40,150 nt of DNA from JBOGIG01 sp050742455 (GCA_050742455.1 JBOGIG010000077.1:1-40150), one strand, 5' to 3'. Shown: positions 1 through 8,080, counted from the stretch's first letter. The notes: generated from the letters alone by a model not told the origin. Made by a program: numbers and translations.

Positions 1-376
1 CCAGGGCCCGGTTCAATCCGGGTAACCGATTGGGTACGGTGACCTCGGCCCCGTGCACCACGACTGCATAGGCCGGCTTGAGGAGAGGGGCGATAAGGCC
101 CAAGGGAAGTGCCGGATCCAACACGACGAGGCCGGCTCCCATGTCGTTGGCCATGCGGTTGATCCGATCAGCCAGCCGAAAGGTGGGCAGCATGACCGGG
201 GCCTTGATCCGTTCGATCTTCATGCCACTCGATCGATCGAAGGTTCGAGCGTCCCGATGAGCGGTGGTCAGGACGGCGAAATCGTCAGTGGGCAGCCTTC
301 GCCACAGCTCCCACAAATAGGATTGGATGCCTCCGATCTTGGGAGGGAAGTCCGCGGTGACTAGTAGGTGGCTCAG
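1..376 (-). CDS. GT-B glycosyltransferase, N-terminal part (PimB'-like), runs off the window
   Basis: The visible 125 codons encode the start of a family 4 (GT-B) glycosyltransferase. The N-terminus reads SHLLVTADFPPKIGGIQSYL, the typical acceptor-side opening of the actinobacterial phosphatidylinositol mannosyltransferase PimB' and close relatives. A second recognisable stretch, VVHGAEVTVP, matches the strand before the inter-domain region. The family transfers mannose from GDP-mannose to lipid acceptors at the cytoplasmic membrane, but the sugar-binding C-terminal half lies outside the window, so donor and acceptor are inference. I find no ATG, GTG or TTG in this frame near the conserved start. 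The best fit is a CTG at 376-374 that overlaps the queG stop codon (CTGA), giving M-S-H-L-L-V-T like PimB'. The tight overlap suggests translational coupling to queG. Confidence 0.72.
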   Translation of the reverse strand, partial: MSHLLVTADFPPKIGGIQSYLWELWRRLPTDDFAVLTTAHRDARTFDRSSGMKIERIKAPVMLPTFRLADRINRMANDMGAGLVVLDPALPLGLIAPLLKPAYAVVVHGAEVTVPNRLPGLNRAL

Positions 377-1530
377 GGTGTGGTCCCGGCACCGGCCAGG
401 GCCAGTTCCTCCAACACGTGGGGATCGGTCTCGCCCTCGAGGCCGGCGCCCAACAATCCATGAAGGCCCAGTCGGGCACAGGCCCATACGGCGTGGGAAC
501 GCACGATGGGATCGGTGCTGGCAAGGGCGCCGCGAAGGGAATGGACCACCTCGGGATCCAACCCATTGCCAACATTGCCCAGAGCCACCAGCGCGTTGCG
601 CCTCACGAAGCGAGCCTGGCGCTTGGGTATGTACCAGCGCCCATATCTCTTGAGAAGCTCGTCGTCGCAGAGAGCCAACAGGCCTGTGAGGCTGACCGTG
701 GGCTCGTCCGAGGCCTCGATCAGTGGGCCGGGGCGATGGCGGGTTGCCACCCGGTTTATGGGACACGCCTCCTGGCAGTCATCACATCCGTAGATGCGAT
801 CGCCCAGAGCCGAGCGATGCTCTCGGGGAAATTGTCCAGGGGCTTCCAGCAGCCAGGCCAAGCATTTCCTAGCGTCGAGTACCCCCGGTGCGACCAGGGC
901 CCCGGTGGGACATGCCGACATGCAGCGGGTGCAGCGGCCGCATCCATCATTCACGGGGACGGTGCTGAACGGTAGGGGGGCGTCGGTGATCACCGACCCC
1001 AAGACGAAGTACGAACCTGCCCCGGGCAAAAGAACGAGGGTGTTCTTGCCGTACCAACCGAGCCCGGCCTGCACTGCGGCCTCCTTGTCCACCAGGGCAT
1101 TGTCGTCGACGCGAACTACCGCACTCCAACCCGAAGCGACCAGTTCCTCAGCGATATGGCCCAGGGCTGTCGTGATGGTCTCGTAGTGGTCGGACCACGA
1201 ATAACGGGCCACCCGAGCCGAGTTGCCCCTTGTGTCCTCACCGCCTTGAGGGCTTGTCCCGTGGGGTCGGGTAAGGCCTGGGTCCTGGCGTAGGTAATGG
1301 AGCGCTCCCACCACGACGGAGCGGGCCAGGGGGAGGGACCGGACAGGATCGGTGCTCCTGTGGGGATCGGAGTAGGTGAACCTCATGCCCCCATGTAACC
1401 CGGCGTCCCGCCGTTCAAGCATGATCCGCAGAGCTCGGTCGAACGGCCGGGCTGAGGCGATGCCCACCGCGGCCAGGCCGTTGTGGCGACCGATGGATGT
1501 GACCCGCTCGGCCAGGTCGTGATCGATCAC
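373..1530 (-). CDS. queG: Epoxyqueuosine reductase QueG
   Basis: QueG performs the last step of queuosine synthesis, reducing epoxyqueuosine in tRNA to queuosine with cobalamin and two [4Fe-4S] clusters, in the cytoplasm. The 385-residue protein has the family order: N-terminal cobalamin-binding catalytic part (RYSWSDHYE, VRVDDNALVDKEAAVQAGLGW), ferredoxin-like cluster motifs CGRCTRCMSACPTGAL and CDDCQEACPINR in the middle, and C-terminal HEAT-like repeats (RNALVALGN, RSHAVWACARLG) that bind tRNA. The length is normal for QueG. The start is GTG at 1530; a purine-rich GGGGAGG runs directly into it, so the start could be a few codons off. The stop overlaps the CTG start of the downstream glycosyltransferase. 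The queuosine precursor genes are not in the window. Confidence 0.93.
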   Translation of the reverse strand: MIDHDLAERVTSIGRHNGLAAVGIASARPFDRALRIMLERRDAGLHGGMRFTYSDPHRSTDPVRSLPLARSVVVGALHYLRQDPGLTRPHGTSPQGGEDTRGNSARVARYSWSDHYETITTALGHIAEELVASGWSAVVRVDDNALVDKEAAVQAGLGWYGKNTLVLLPGAGSYFVLGSVITDAPLPFSTVPVNDGCGRCTRCMSACPTGALVAPGVLDARKCLAWLLEAPGQFPREHRSALGDRIYGCDDCQEACPINRVATRHRPGPLIEASDEPTVSLTGLLALCDDELLKRYGRWYIPKRQARFVRRNALVALGNVGNGLDPEVVHSLRGALASTDPIVRSHAVWACARLGLHGLLGAGLEGETDPHVLEELALAGAGTTP

Positions 1531-1608
1531 CTCCCCATGTTGGCACCTCCGTCAGTCGTATCGCTTCTTTGCCCGCCGCGATGGCGCGGTCGACCGGTAC
1601 CGTTGGGT

Positions 1609-1631
1609 CCGTCCCCGAGGACTGGGGACGG
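1609..1631. other. Inverted repeat between divergent queG and PhyH genes
   Basis: Perfect 8-bp arms CCGTCCCC (1609-1616) and GGGGACGG (1624-1631) surround a 7-nt loop, with further pairing possible one mismatch outward. It lies in the 150-bp divergent gap, about 50 bp before the PhyH start. It could be an operator or a leader hairpin. No T-run follows, so a terminator is unlikely. Confidence 0.4.
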
Positions 1632-1682
1632 CCCTGATTGATTGCGATGCAACTTGGGGATAGACGCGATAGGGGAGATCCC

Positions 1683-2507
1683 ATGACCACAATGAGCCCT
1701 GAACTACAGGTTCCAGACCATGCCCAGCGCATAGCCGAGCAGGGCTGGACTGTCATTCCTGATGCGATCGAAGGGGACCTGCTCGATGAGCTGGCCGACG
1801 ACCTCAGCCGCTTAGAAGTGGAACTGGATATCAAGCCTGCCCGTAATTCTTTTGAGGGATCCAAGACCCTTCGGGTCTATAACCTCCTGGTCCACGGCGG
1901 ACCCTGGCTCAAGGTGCCGGTCCATCCGAACGTCCTGCCCTTGGTGGAGGCGGTCCTCGATCCGGGCTGCCTCGTGTCCTCGCTGTCGTCGATCAACATC
2001 GGTCCAGGCGAGACGCCCCAGCCCCTCCATGCCGACGACCAGCTCCTGCCCATCCCCCGACCTCACCCACCCACGGTGTGCAACACCATGTGGGCCCTGA
2101 CCGACTTCACCGATGCCAACGGGGCTACCCGTCTGGTGCCCCGATCACACCTGGACCCAGAATTGCCCGCTTACGGGGTCGATCTGCCCACCATTGCTGC
2201 CGAGATGGCCAGGGGCAGTGTCCTGGTGTGGCCCGGCAGCCTGTGGCACGGCGGAGGAGCCAACCGGACCAATCAGCGCCGGATAGGCATTGCCATGAAC
2301 TACTGCGCGGGCTACATCCGCCAGCAGGAAAACCAACAGCTAGGAATTCCGCCCTCCATGGTAAAGGGCTTTCCCCCCCGGCTCCAGGAACTGGTGGGCT
2401 ACGGCCTGTACAACGGACTGGTTGGACACATCGACAAGAAATCTCCGCTCGACCTGTTGAACTCGGATGATTCCACCAACCTCATATGGGACGCCCTGGG
2501 TGAATGA
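1683..2507 (+). CDS. Phytanoyl-CoA dioxygenase (PhyH) family protein
   Basis: This is a Fe(II)/2-oxoglutarate-dependent oxygenase of the PhyH family, about 274 residues. The iron facial triad is visible: H116 and D118 in LHADDQ, and the distal His near residue 189 in SLWHGGGANRT, followed by Arg residues near 199 that would bind 2-oxoglutarate. A conserved TDFTDANGATRLVPRSH segment lies between them. Members hydroxylate very varied substrates (acyl-CoAs, ectoine, halogenation targets), so the substrate cannot be read from sequence. I chose ATG 1683 because GGGGAGA precedes it at good spacing; an in-frame ATG at 1638 has no such site and would add an unconserved 15-residue extension. The YihY-family gene follows after only 18 bp, probably in the same transcript. 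Confidence 0.85.
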   Translation: MTTMSPELQVPDHAQRIAEQGWTVIPDAIEGDLLDELADDLSRLEVELDIKPARNSFEGSKTLRVYNLLVHGGPWLKVPVHPNVLPLVEAVLDPGCLVSSLSSINIGPGETPQPLHADDQLLPIPRPHPPTVCNTMWALTDFTDANGATRLVPRSHLDPELPAYGVDLPTIAAEMARGSVLVWPGSLWHGGGANRTNQRRIGIAMNYCAGYIRQQENQQLGIPPSMVKGFPPRLQELVGYGLYNGLVGHIDKKSPLDLLNSDDSTNLIWDALGE

Positions 2508-2525
2508 GGCGGTGATGCTGGGACC

Positions 2526-3527
2526 ATGAACCCCATCCCGTTGGTGCTGGGCGTAGCCGACCGTTGGCAGCGACGTAATCGAGTCGCCGGTGCGGCCTAT
2601 GCGGTGAATAAGAAGTTCGGTGACGATAGCGCCAACCTGGTGGTAGTCAGCCTGGCCTGGTATGGATTCACCGCCATCTTCCCCCTGCTTTTGGTGGTGG
2701 TGACCATCTTCGGATTCATCGGCCAGAAGTCTCTCGGCAATGGGATCGTCTCCACCCTGCACCAGTTTCCCGTAGTGGGGGCCAGCTTCAATCCGGCGGG
2801 CGGGAGCCAGCTCCATGGCAGCACCTTGGGCCTGGTCATCGGCCTGGTCGGGCTCCTGTACGGGGCCCAGGGCGTGACCCAGAATGCCGAAGCGGCCATG
2901 GCCACAGTGTGGAATGTTCCCTGGTTGGAGCGGACGGGGTTCCTGCCCCGCCTGGGTCGTAGCCTGGCTGGCTTGTTCATCATCGGCGGCGGGTTCGTGG
3001 TCAACGCCCTTGCTTCTACCTATGCCACAGGCCCGGCCCAAAGCTACGCCGTTCGCGTTCTGATCATCGTTGGCCTGCTGGCCCTCAACGTCGGGCTGTA
3101 TTTTGTCGCCTTCGGCGTCCTCACTCCCAAGTCCATCAGAACCCGATCTCTCCTCCCCGGCGCCATCGCCGGGGGGGTGGCCTTCACCCTGTTGATAACC
3201 GTGGGCACCGGACTGGTTACCCATGAGCTCAAGAACGCCTCCAATACCTATGGAACCTTTGGGTCTGTCATCGGTATCGTGGCCTTCCTGCTCCTCCTGG
3301 CCAAGTTGAGCATCTATGCCGCCGAGCTCAATCCGGTCCTGGAACGCCGCCTGTACCCGCGGGCCCTGCCCATGGGCGATCCGACTTCGGCGGATCAACA
3401 GGTCCTCTACCACCTGGTTCACCAGCAGCGACGCCGACCAGACCAGCGCATCGGCGTTGGATTCGGCCCCGATTCATCGGCCGAAGCGGCCGCCGATGCT
3501 GTTCTGGGCAGTGACTACGCGCCATAG
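2526..3527 (+). CDS. YihY/BrkB family inner-membrane protein
   Basis: This 333-residue integral membrane protein has about six hydrophobic segments: residues near 40-65 (LAWYGFTAIFPLLLVVVTIF), 100-120, 150-175, 185-210, 220-240 and 250-275. The family hallmarks are the early AYGF/WYGFTAIFPLLL segment, the LYGAQGVTQNAEAAMATVWNVP loop and the NTYGTFGSVIGIVAFLLLL segment near the C-terminus. YihY/BrkB proteins (once misnamed RNase BN) have no agreed function; serum resistance and transport roles have been proposed elsewhere. The cytoplasmic tail is charged and low complexity. It sits 18 bp after the PhyH gene and 60 bp before the SDR gene, all on the same strand. Confidence 0.88.
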   Translation: MNPIPLVLGVADRWQRRNRVAGAAYAVNKKFGDDSANLVVVSLAWYGFTAIFPLLLVVVTIFGFIGQKSLGNGIVSTLHQFPVVGASFNPAGGSQLHGSTLGLVIGLVGLLYGAQGVTQNAEAAMATVWNVPWLERTGFLPRLGRSLAGLFIIGGGFVVNALASTYATGPAQSYAVRVLIIVGLLALNVGLYFVAFGVLTPKSIRTRSLLPGAIAGGVAFTLLITVGTGLVTHELKNASNTYGTFGSVIGIVAFLLLLAKLSIYAAELNPVLERRLYPRALPMGDPTSADQQVLYHLVHQQRRRPDQRIGVGFGPDSSAEAAADAVLGSDYAP

Positions 3528-3588
3528 CAGCGGCCACCCGTGCCGTTCTGTGCAATGACCACAAGCCATGGCGGGCTAGGTTGGCGTC

Positions 3589-4398
3589 ATGAGCGCCTGG
3601 GCGGCCGGACGTGGCCCACGAACGACGGACTACCGGGGCAGGGTGGCGGTAGTCACCGGCGCCTCGTCTGGGATCGGCCGTCGCCTGGCTGTGGATCTGG
3701 CCCGGGCCGGGGCGACCGTGGTGGGGATGGCGCGGCGCGAAGAGCGCCTGGTCGCACTCGGGTTGGAGATGCGCCGTAGCGCTCCTCTGTCGGGATACCG
3801 GGTATGTGACCTGACCGATGTGGCGTCCTTCGTCGCACTGTTGGATAAGGTCGAAAGCGAATACGGCCGTATCGATATCCTGGCCAACGTGGCCGGAGTG
3901 GAAGGGGTCGTCCGCACCGAGCCGGCCACGCCAGAGTCCATCCGTGACGTCTTGGAGGTGAACTTCGTCGCCCCCTACGCAGCCATGTTGAGCGTGCTCC
4001 CCGGCATGCGCCGTCGGGGCACGGGAGCCATCGCCAACGTGAGCTCTGACGATGCCCGGGCTCCCGGATCGGGCGCCGGCGACTACTCAGCGAGCAAGGC
4101 TGCCCTGTCGGCGGCAACCGAAAGTTTGTCCTATGACGTGCGAGGCGATGGCGTCTTCCTTCACGTCGTTTACCCCGGGTGGGTGCCCACCGAGATGGGG
4201 CTTGAGGCGGTGCGTACCGGGGGACTCAAGATGCCTCCTCGGCCGGTCCGGCGGACCGAGGAGCAGGTGTCATCCCTGGTGCTGCGTCGCCTTTACGACC
4301 CCAGACTGGAAATCAATGCCGCCGCCCTCCCGCTGGTGGCACCGATCCTTCGAACAGTTGCTCCTCGGGCCTACCAATGGATGCGGGCCCGGCAGTAA
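3589..4398 (+). CDS. Short-chain dehydrogenase/reductase (SDR)
   Basis: A classical SDR of 269 residues. The Rossmann nucleotide motif TGASSGIG lies at residues about 24-31, NVAGVEG stands for the NAG motif, the catalytic Ser is in IANVSSDDA and the YSASK motif supplies Tyr and Lys near 165-169. PGWVPTEMG follows, the usual PG..xT segment. The Arg in MARREERL after the second strand suggests NADP(H) preference, which is inference. The substrate is unknown; such proteins act on lipids, sterols or alcohols. It ends 46 bp from the convergent esterase gene and just before a 22-bp direct repeat. Confidence 0.88.
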   Translation: MSAWAAGRGPRTTDYRGRVAVVTGASSGIGRRLAVDLARAGATVVGMARREERLVALGLEMRRSAPLSGYRVCDLTDVASFVALLDKVESEYGRIDILANVAGVEGVVRTEPATPESIRDVLEVNFVAPYAAMLSVLPGMRRRGTGAIANVSSDDARAPGSGAGDYSASKAALSAATESLSYDVRGDGVFLHVVYPGWVPTEMGLEAVRTGGLKMPPRPVRRTEEQVSSLVLRRLYDPRLEINAAALPLVAPILRTVAPRAYQWMRARQ

Positions 4399-4414
4399 TA
4401 CCACTGCACCCTGA

Positions 4415-4436
4415 CTGTCTAGCCCGAGAGGTCCGG
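4415..4436. repeat. 22-bp direct repeat, copy A (left edge of esterase/TetR cassette)
   Basis: These 22 bases match copy B at 6593-6614 with two mismatches (CTGtCTAgCCCGAGAGGTCCGG against CTGgCTAtCCCGAGAGGTCCGG). Read on the minus strand, copy A still encodes DLSG followed by a TAG stop, the same end as the PPOX gene. The pair brackets the esterase and TetR genes. Confidence 0.7.
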
Positions 4437-4443
4437 GACTCGT

Positions 4444-5838
4444 TTACCTGCAATTGCCGCTCAAAATCTGAATAGTTGCCGGCGTGGTGGTCTTGATGAC
4501 ACAGCCCCGGTTCGTGCGAATAGTGACGTCCGATCCCGCTGCGCTGATCGACAGCGAGTTTCCCTTCTGTCGGAACTGCACGACCTGACTTGGCGGCTGA
4601 TCGAATCGGTAGGAAATGTCCCAGAGCTGTCCGCTTGTCGCCACCGTGTCATTGGCCCAGGAGGTCGGATGAGTATTCACGGGTTTGAAAAGCCCCCACG
4701 CCACCATGGCCTTGATCTCATTCATGAAGTCTGGGTTATCGTGACCGCCCGAGTGAACCTGAAAGGTGACGTCAACGCCGGCCCCAGTCAAAGCCGTGTG
4801 ATAACCATCGTTCATCGGATAGATGATCGCTGACTCCTCAGCGGATCCGACGGCTATGCCCTCCGCGCTTGCCGGGCTGGCCTTGATGGCGGCCAGGCCG
4901 GCGCTGCTTGGAAAACCAGTGCCTGTGCTCTCGAACACACGAGTCTGCTGCAAGTTCATCGCCAGGCTCGTCGGATTGTGACCGTCGAAGTAGAAGCCGT
5001 CTGGGGGTCCCAAGACGGGATACAACTTGTAGTCGCCTGCAAGGACGGTCTCTAAGGTCGGGATGCCTCCGTCGATGAGCTCGTTGACGGCAGGCTGCGA
5101 GGTGAGGCCCATGGCCAGGTCGACGAGAGTAGGGGCGACGGGGGAGTTGTGGTTCAAGCTGTTCCATTTGAGGTCCACGAAACCGGAGAGGGAGGCTACG
5201 GAGCCGAAGAAGCCTGGGAGCCGGCCACCCAAGTAGGTGGCACCCAACCCGCCCATTGAGAGGCCGCCGATTGCGTGGTATTGCCGCTGCGGCAGGATCG
5301 GATACCGGGCCAAGATGGTAGGGATCACTTTATTGAGCTCGTAGCTCTCCCATGCCGGATCGCCCCGCTGGCCGTCGTTCCACCAGTCGGCGTACCAGCC
5401 GCTACCCCCTTCGGGCATGACCACGATAGCATTGAGGCCATCAAACGCTGGAATCAGCCCCTCAGTAACGTAATCGTTGTAGTTCTGCGACAGTCCATTG
5501 AGCATGACCAGTAGGGGATATCGCTGGCTCGGGTTATAGCATGCGGGTAACAGTACGTTTGCTCGCGGCGGCCCGGAATAGTTCAACCACTGCGCCGGGA
5601 TGTCTCCATCACTCGGGATGGTGATGGTGACGAGATGAGATGGCGAGCAGGTGCTTGCGCTCGATACGGCGTTACCACCCACCAGCATCGGGTTGCTACC
5701 GACGAACACCGTCGCGGCGACGGTTGCCAGGCACGCGATTGCCAGGTGGCGTGCCCGACGCGTCAGCGGCAATCGAAACCGAGATTGGTGATATGCGACG
5801 TGTTGTGCGCCGACTTCAGTGCGCCGTCCGCCGATCAC
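4444..5838 (-). CDS. Secreted alpha/beta-hydrolase, esterase (antigen 85/EstA-like)
   Basis: A 464-residue protein with an N-terminal basic stretch and hydrophobic segment (about residues 31-60, AIACLATVAATVFVG), consistent with a signal peptide or membrane anchor. The mature part is a putative-esterase/antigen-85-like alpha/beta hydrolase: LLVMLNGLSQNYND strand, GLNAIVVMPEGG, the nucleophile elbow GLSMGG with Ser near 194, and a late GGHDNPDF that likely gives the catalytic His. The C-terminal ~80 residues form a Cys-containing beta-rich extension. Antigen 85 relatives are mycolyltransferases, but this protein may simply be a carboxylesterase. The start is GTG at 5838, overlapping the TetR stop (GTGA), so the regulator and enzyme are one operon. 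Base composition looks lower in G+C than the neighbours, consistent with acquisition. Confidence 0.8.
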   Translation of the reverse strand: MIGGRRTEVGAQHVAYHQSRFRLPLTRRARHLAIACLATVAATVFVGSNPMLVGGNAVSSASTCSPSHLVTITIPSDGDIPAQWLNYSGPPRANVLLPACYNPSQRYPLLVMLNGLSQNYNDYVTEGLIPAFDGLNAIVVMPEGGSGWYADWWNDGQRGDPAWESYELNKVIPTILARYPILPQRQYHAIGGLSMGGLGATYLGGRLPGFFGSVASLSGFVDLKWNSLNHNSPVAPTLVDLAMGLTSQPAVNELIDGGIPTLETVLAGDYKLYPVLGPPDGFYFDGHNPTSLAMNLQQTRVFESTGTGFPSSAGLAAIKASPASAEGIAVGSAEESAIIYPMNDGYHTALTGAGVDVTFQVHSGGHDNPDFMNEIKAMVAWGLFKPVNTHPTSWANDTVATSGQLWDISYRFDQPPSQVVQFRQKGNSLSISAAGSDVTIRTNRGCVIKTTTPATIQILSGNCR

Positions 5839-6500
5839 TTTGAACCGCCGTTTCCTTGCGGCGCCGCTATCGCTCCGACGCCGTCGGGGTCGTCTTGCAT
5901 TAGGGACAGAAGAGACGTGCGGCAGAAGCCCCAGCGTTTCTCGGGGCTGTAGCTTGGATCCAGGATCGGTAGGATCGCGAGACCCCGGATCGTAGACACA
6001 ACCAGCGCGATCATGTCATCAAAGCGGTGGTCGGCTAGATCGCGTCCAAATACCTGCCGCAGGAGGCGGCCAGAGCCGTGTCTTACCACCTGCTCCAGGA
6101 GCCCGAATTGTCTTTGCAGCTGGGGCTCGGTGCGGGCGTGGATCGCGAGCTCGAGGACCGCCTGGAACAGCGGCCCGGTGAAGACCTCCCAGATCGTGTC
6201 GAGCGCCGCCCCTCGGCGCCCGGTCCCTTCCGGCAGCTGGTCGATTCGGTCTCCGAGGTCCGCAGCAATGCGCTTCGCGAGTTCGCCCGTAGCGGCGACG
6301 ATCAACGTCGCGCGCGTCTGGAAATGATGGAGGTGTGCGCCCCGCGAGAGGCCCACCCGTTCAGAGATCTGGTCGGTCGTCGCTTTGTCGTAGCCGAACT
6401 CGATCAAGCATTCGATCGTGGAGTCGAGCAGGGCCTGGCGTGTGGCGGCTGACCGCTCTGGCTGCGTGAGCCGGCGTGGGCGGCCGTTTTCTGTAGTCAC
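5835..6500 (-). CDS. TetR family transcriptional regulator
   Basis: About 221 residues. The N-terminal helix-turn-helix reads KATTDQISERVGLSRGAHLHHF, typical TetR, with the ligand-binding helical C-terminal domain (LFQAVLELAIHARTEPQLQ). I chose the GTG at 6500 (MTTENGRPRR) over a TTG at 6524 because the TTG would lie inside the apparent promoter. The gene overlaps the esterase start by 4 bases and very probably represses its own operon. The C-terminus (GAIAAPQGNGGSK) is short and unstructured. The ligand is unknown; the coupled esterase suggests an ester or lipid, which is inference. Confidence 0.87.
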   Translation of the reverse strand: MTTENGRPRRLTQPERSAATRQALLDSTIECLIEFGYDKATTDQISERVGLSRGAHLHHFQTRATLIVAATGELAKRIAADLGDRIDQLPEGTGRRGAALDTIWEVFTGPLFQAVLELAIHARTEPQLQRQFGLLEQVVRHGSGRLLRQVFGRDLADHRFDDMIALVVSTIRGLAILPILDPSYSPEKRWGFCRTSLLSLMQDDPDGVGAIAAPQGNGGSK

Positions 6501-6514
6501 ATTCAAGAACAGCA

Positions 6515-6543
6515 AATGTACCAACTAAACTGCGGTCTAACAA
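6515..6543 (-). promoter_or_regulatory. tetR promoter with operator-like palindrome in the spacer
   Basis: Reading the minus strand, TTGTTA (6543-6538) and TACATT (6520-6515) are separated by exactly 17 bp and match four of six bases each of the -35 and -10 consensus. The spacer is occupied by the imperfect palindrome TTAGACCGCAGTTTAG (6540-6525), the layout expected for TetR autorepression. The leader to the GTG at 6500 would be only about 8 nt. Confidence 0.5.
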
Positions 6544-6592
6544 ATGTCTGCATGTATGAATGTTTCTTTTGTTGCCTGGTTGCGTGCCGGCG

Positions 6593-6614
6593 CTGGCTAT
6601 CCCGAGAGGTCCGG
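6593..6614. repeat. 22-bp direct repeat, copy B (right edge of cassette, in the PPOX 3' end)
   Basis: It matches copy A at 4415-4436 in 20 of 22 positions and contains the last codons and stop of the PPOX gene. Joining copy A directly to the sequence right of copy B would leave the PPOX C-terminus unchanged (GPDLSG, stop), because the mismatch inside the coding part is silent. Confidence 0.7.
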
Positions 6615-7007
6615 CCCAGCCCGAGTGACGGTGATGGCCAGAAGGACCCGCTTTTCACTGGTCATGGCCGCGCGGTACTCGTCCCAATCGGGGTGCTCCC
6701 CGCTCACCAATCGGTAGTAGCCCACCAGCGCGTCCATGGCCCCAGGCAGGCTGAGAACCTCGGCCGTGCCGTCGACCTGTATCCAAGGACCGAAGAAGTC
6801 GTCGCTGAACACGCAAAGGGACACGTTTCCATCGCGGCGTGTGTTTTTCACCTTCATAGCCGTCTCGCGACTGGAAACGACGACCCGGCCGTCGGTATCC
6901 ACAGCGGCCACGATCGGCGAGAGCTGGGCTGAACCGTCACGTCGACGGGTCAACAAGATGGCGCGATGGTGCTGGTGGATGAACTCGACTACCTCGGTCC
7001 TGTCCAT
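6597..7007 (-). CDS. Pyridoxamine 5'-phosphate oxidase-like (PPOX/FDOR-B type) flavin or F420 protein
   Basis: A 136-residue split-barrel protein. The opening EVVEFIHQHHRAILLTRRRDGSAQLSPI, the central VVVSSRETAMKVKNTRRDG and the VSLCVFSDDFFGPWIQVDG strand match the PPOX class that in actinobacteria often uses cofactor F420 (FDOR-B). Members reduce biliverdin, mycotoxins or quinones; the substrate here is unknown. ATG 7007 is preferred over the adjacent TTG at 7010. The last codons fall in the 22-bp repeat. It is divergent from an LLM-class gene across a 190-bp gap. The two may belong to the same F420-linked metabolism, which is inference. Confidence 0.82.
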   Translation of the reverse strand: MDRTEVVEFIHQHHRAILLTRRRDGSAQLSPIVAAVDTDGRVVVSSRETAMKVKNTRRDGNVSLCVFSDDFFGPWIQVDGTAEVLSLPGAMDALVGYYRLVSGEHPDWDEYRAAMTSEKRVLLAITVTRAGPDLSG

Positions 7008-7095
7008 CAAATCAGCCTAGGCCCATCTCCATGAACCCGAGCTTCGGCGGCGGGACCTGCCTGTGTCATGAACGGGGGCCGAACTCGTGGAGCAT

Positions 7096-7138
7096 ATCGA
7101 AGGGACCCTTGCCCCTTGCCGTGGCGAGCCCCTTCGAT
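7096..7138. other. Long-armed inverted repeat in divergent PPOX/LLM gap
   Basis: Nine-bp perfect arms ATCGAAGGG (7096-7104) and CCCTTCGAT (7130-7138) enclose a 25-nt C-rich loop. It lies midway between the divergent PPOX and LLM starts, so a shared regulatory site or leader structure is possible. No T-run follows. Confidence 0.4.
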
Positions 7139-7193
7139 GCCGGCTCTGGGCCGACGCAAACCAGCGCGATGCCCGTTGAGGTAAACAAGAAGC

Positions 7194-8066
7194 GTGCAGA
7201 TCGGCGTCGTTTTCCCCCAGACCGAGATCGGGACCGACCCTGGCGCCATTCGCGCCTACGCGACAGGTGTAGAGGGTCTGGGCTTTTCCCACCTGTTGGT
7301 CTACGACCACGTGCTGGGGGCCGACACCAAAGTGCACCCCAACTGGCGTGGCCCCTACGACCTGCGCACGACATTCCACGAGCCGTTTGTGTTGTTCGGC
7401 TACCTTGCGGCGATAACTTCGCTCGAGCTGGTGACGGGCATCATCATCCTGCCCCAGCGCCAAACAGTGCTGGTGGCCAAGCAGGCGGCCGAGATCGACC
7501 TGCTCACCGGTGGCCGATTTCGCCTCGGCGTGGGATTGGGTTGGAATTCGGTCGAGTACGAAGCCTTGGGCAAGGAGTTCTCCGATAGGGGAGCACGGAT
7601 GGGCGAGCAGGTGGATTTGATGCGCCGGTTGTGGACGGAAGAATCCGTTACCCACGCCGGGCCCCATGAGCGTGTGACCGGAGCCGGATTGGCTCCCTTA
7701 CCCGTGCAGCGACCGATCCCAATCTGGTTCGGGGCCCAGTCTCCTCTGGCCTACCGGCGCGCCGGTCAACTTGGCGACGGATGGTTTCCACTGCTTCCTC
7801 CAGGACCCAAGCTGGACGGGGCTCGAGACATGGTGCATCAAGCCGCGGCAGAGGTGGGCCGAGATCTTGCCGACATGGGAATGGAGGGTCAGGTCACATG
7901 GGGGGAGGGGGGAGTACACCGCGTGGTTGATCATGCCCAGCGCTGGCGCGCCTCAGGCGCGACTCACCTGTCGGTCAACACCATGGGGGCCGGACTCGCC
8001 TCCGTCGACGATCATCTGGGCGCCCTGTCCCAGGTCGCCGAAGCCTTGGACCTAGGTTCGAGCTGA
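7194..8066 (+). CDS. LLM class (luciferase-like) F420-dependent oxidoreductase
   Basis: A 290-residue TIM-barrel protein of the bacterial luciferase-like superfamily. The start MQIGVVFPQTEIGTDPGAIR, the middle ITSLELVTGIIILPQRQTVLVAKQ with the usual non-prolyl cis-peptide region, and GGRFRLGVGLGWNSVEYEALG are characteristic of the actinobacterial F420-dependent subgroup, as is PIPIWFGAQSPLAYRRAGQLGDGW. Such enzymes transfer hydride to or from F420 or use FMN; the substrate is unknown. The start is GTG 7194, with a weak GAGG about 10 bp upstream. It converges with sepH, 15 bp apart. A second LLM gene lies at 35443. Confidence 0.88.
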   Translation: MQIGVVFPQTEIGTDPGAIRAYATGVEGLGFSHLLVYDHVLGADTKVHPNWRGPYDLRTTFHEPFVLFGYLAAITSLELVTGIIILPQRQTVLVAKQAAEIDLLTGGRFRLGVGLGWNSVEYEALGKEFSDRGARMGEQVDLMRRLWTEESVTHAGPHERVTGAGLAPLPVQRPIPIWFGAQSPLAYRRAGQLGDGWFPLLPPGPKLDGARDMVHQAAAEVGRDLADMGMEGQVTWGEGGVHRVVDHAQRWRASGATHLSVNTMGAGLASVDDHLGALSQVAEALDLGSS

Positions 8067-8080
8067 CCCTTCGGCCAGGG

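Noticed and set aside
2340..3422. Long minus-strand frame of 360 codons opposite the YihY gene
   Set aside because: Composition is dominated by Gln, Gly, His and Asp as expected for an antisense shadow, no family is recognisable, and the plus strand has a clear membrane protein.
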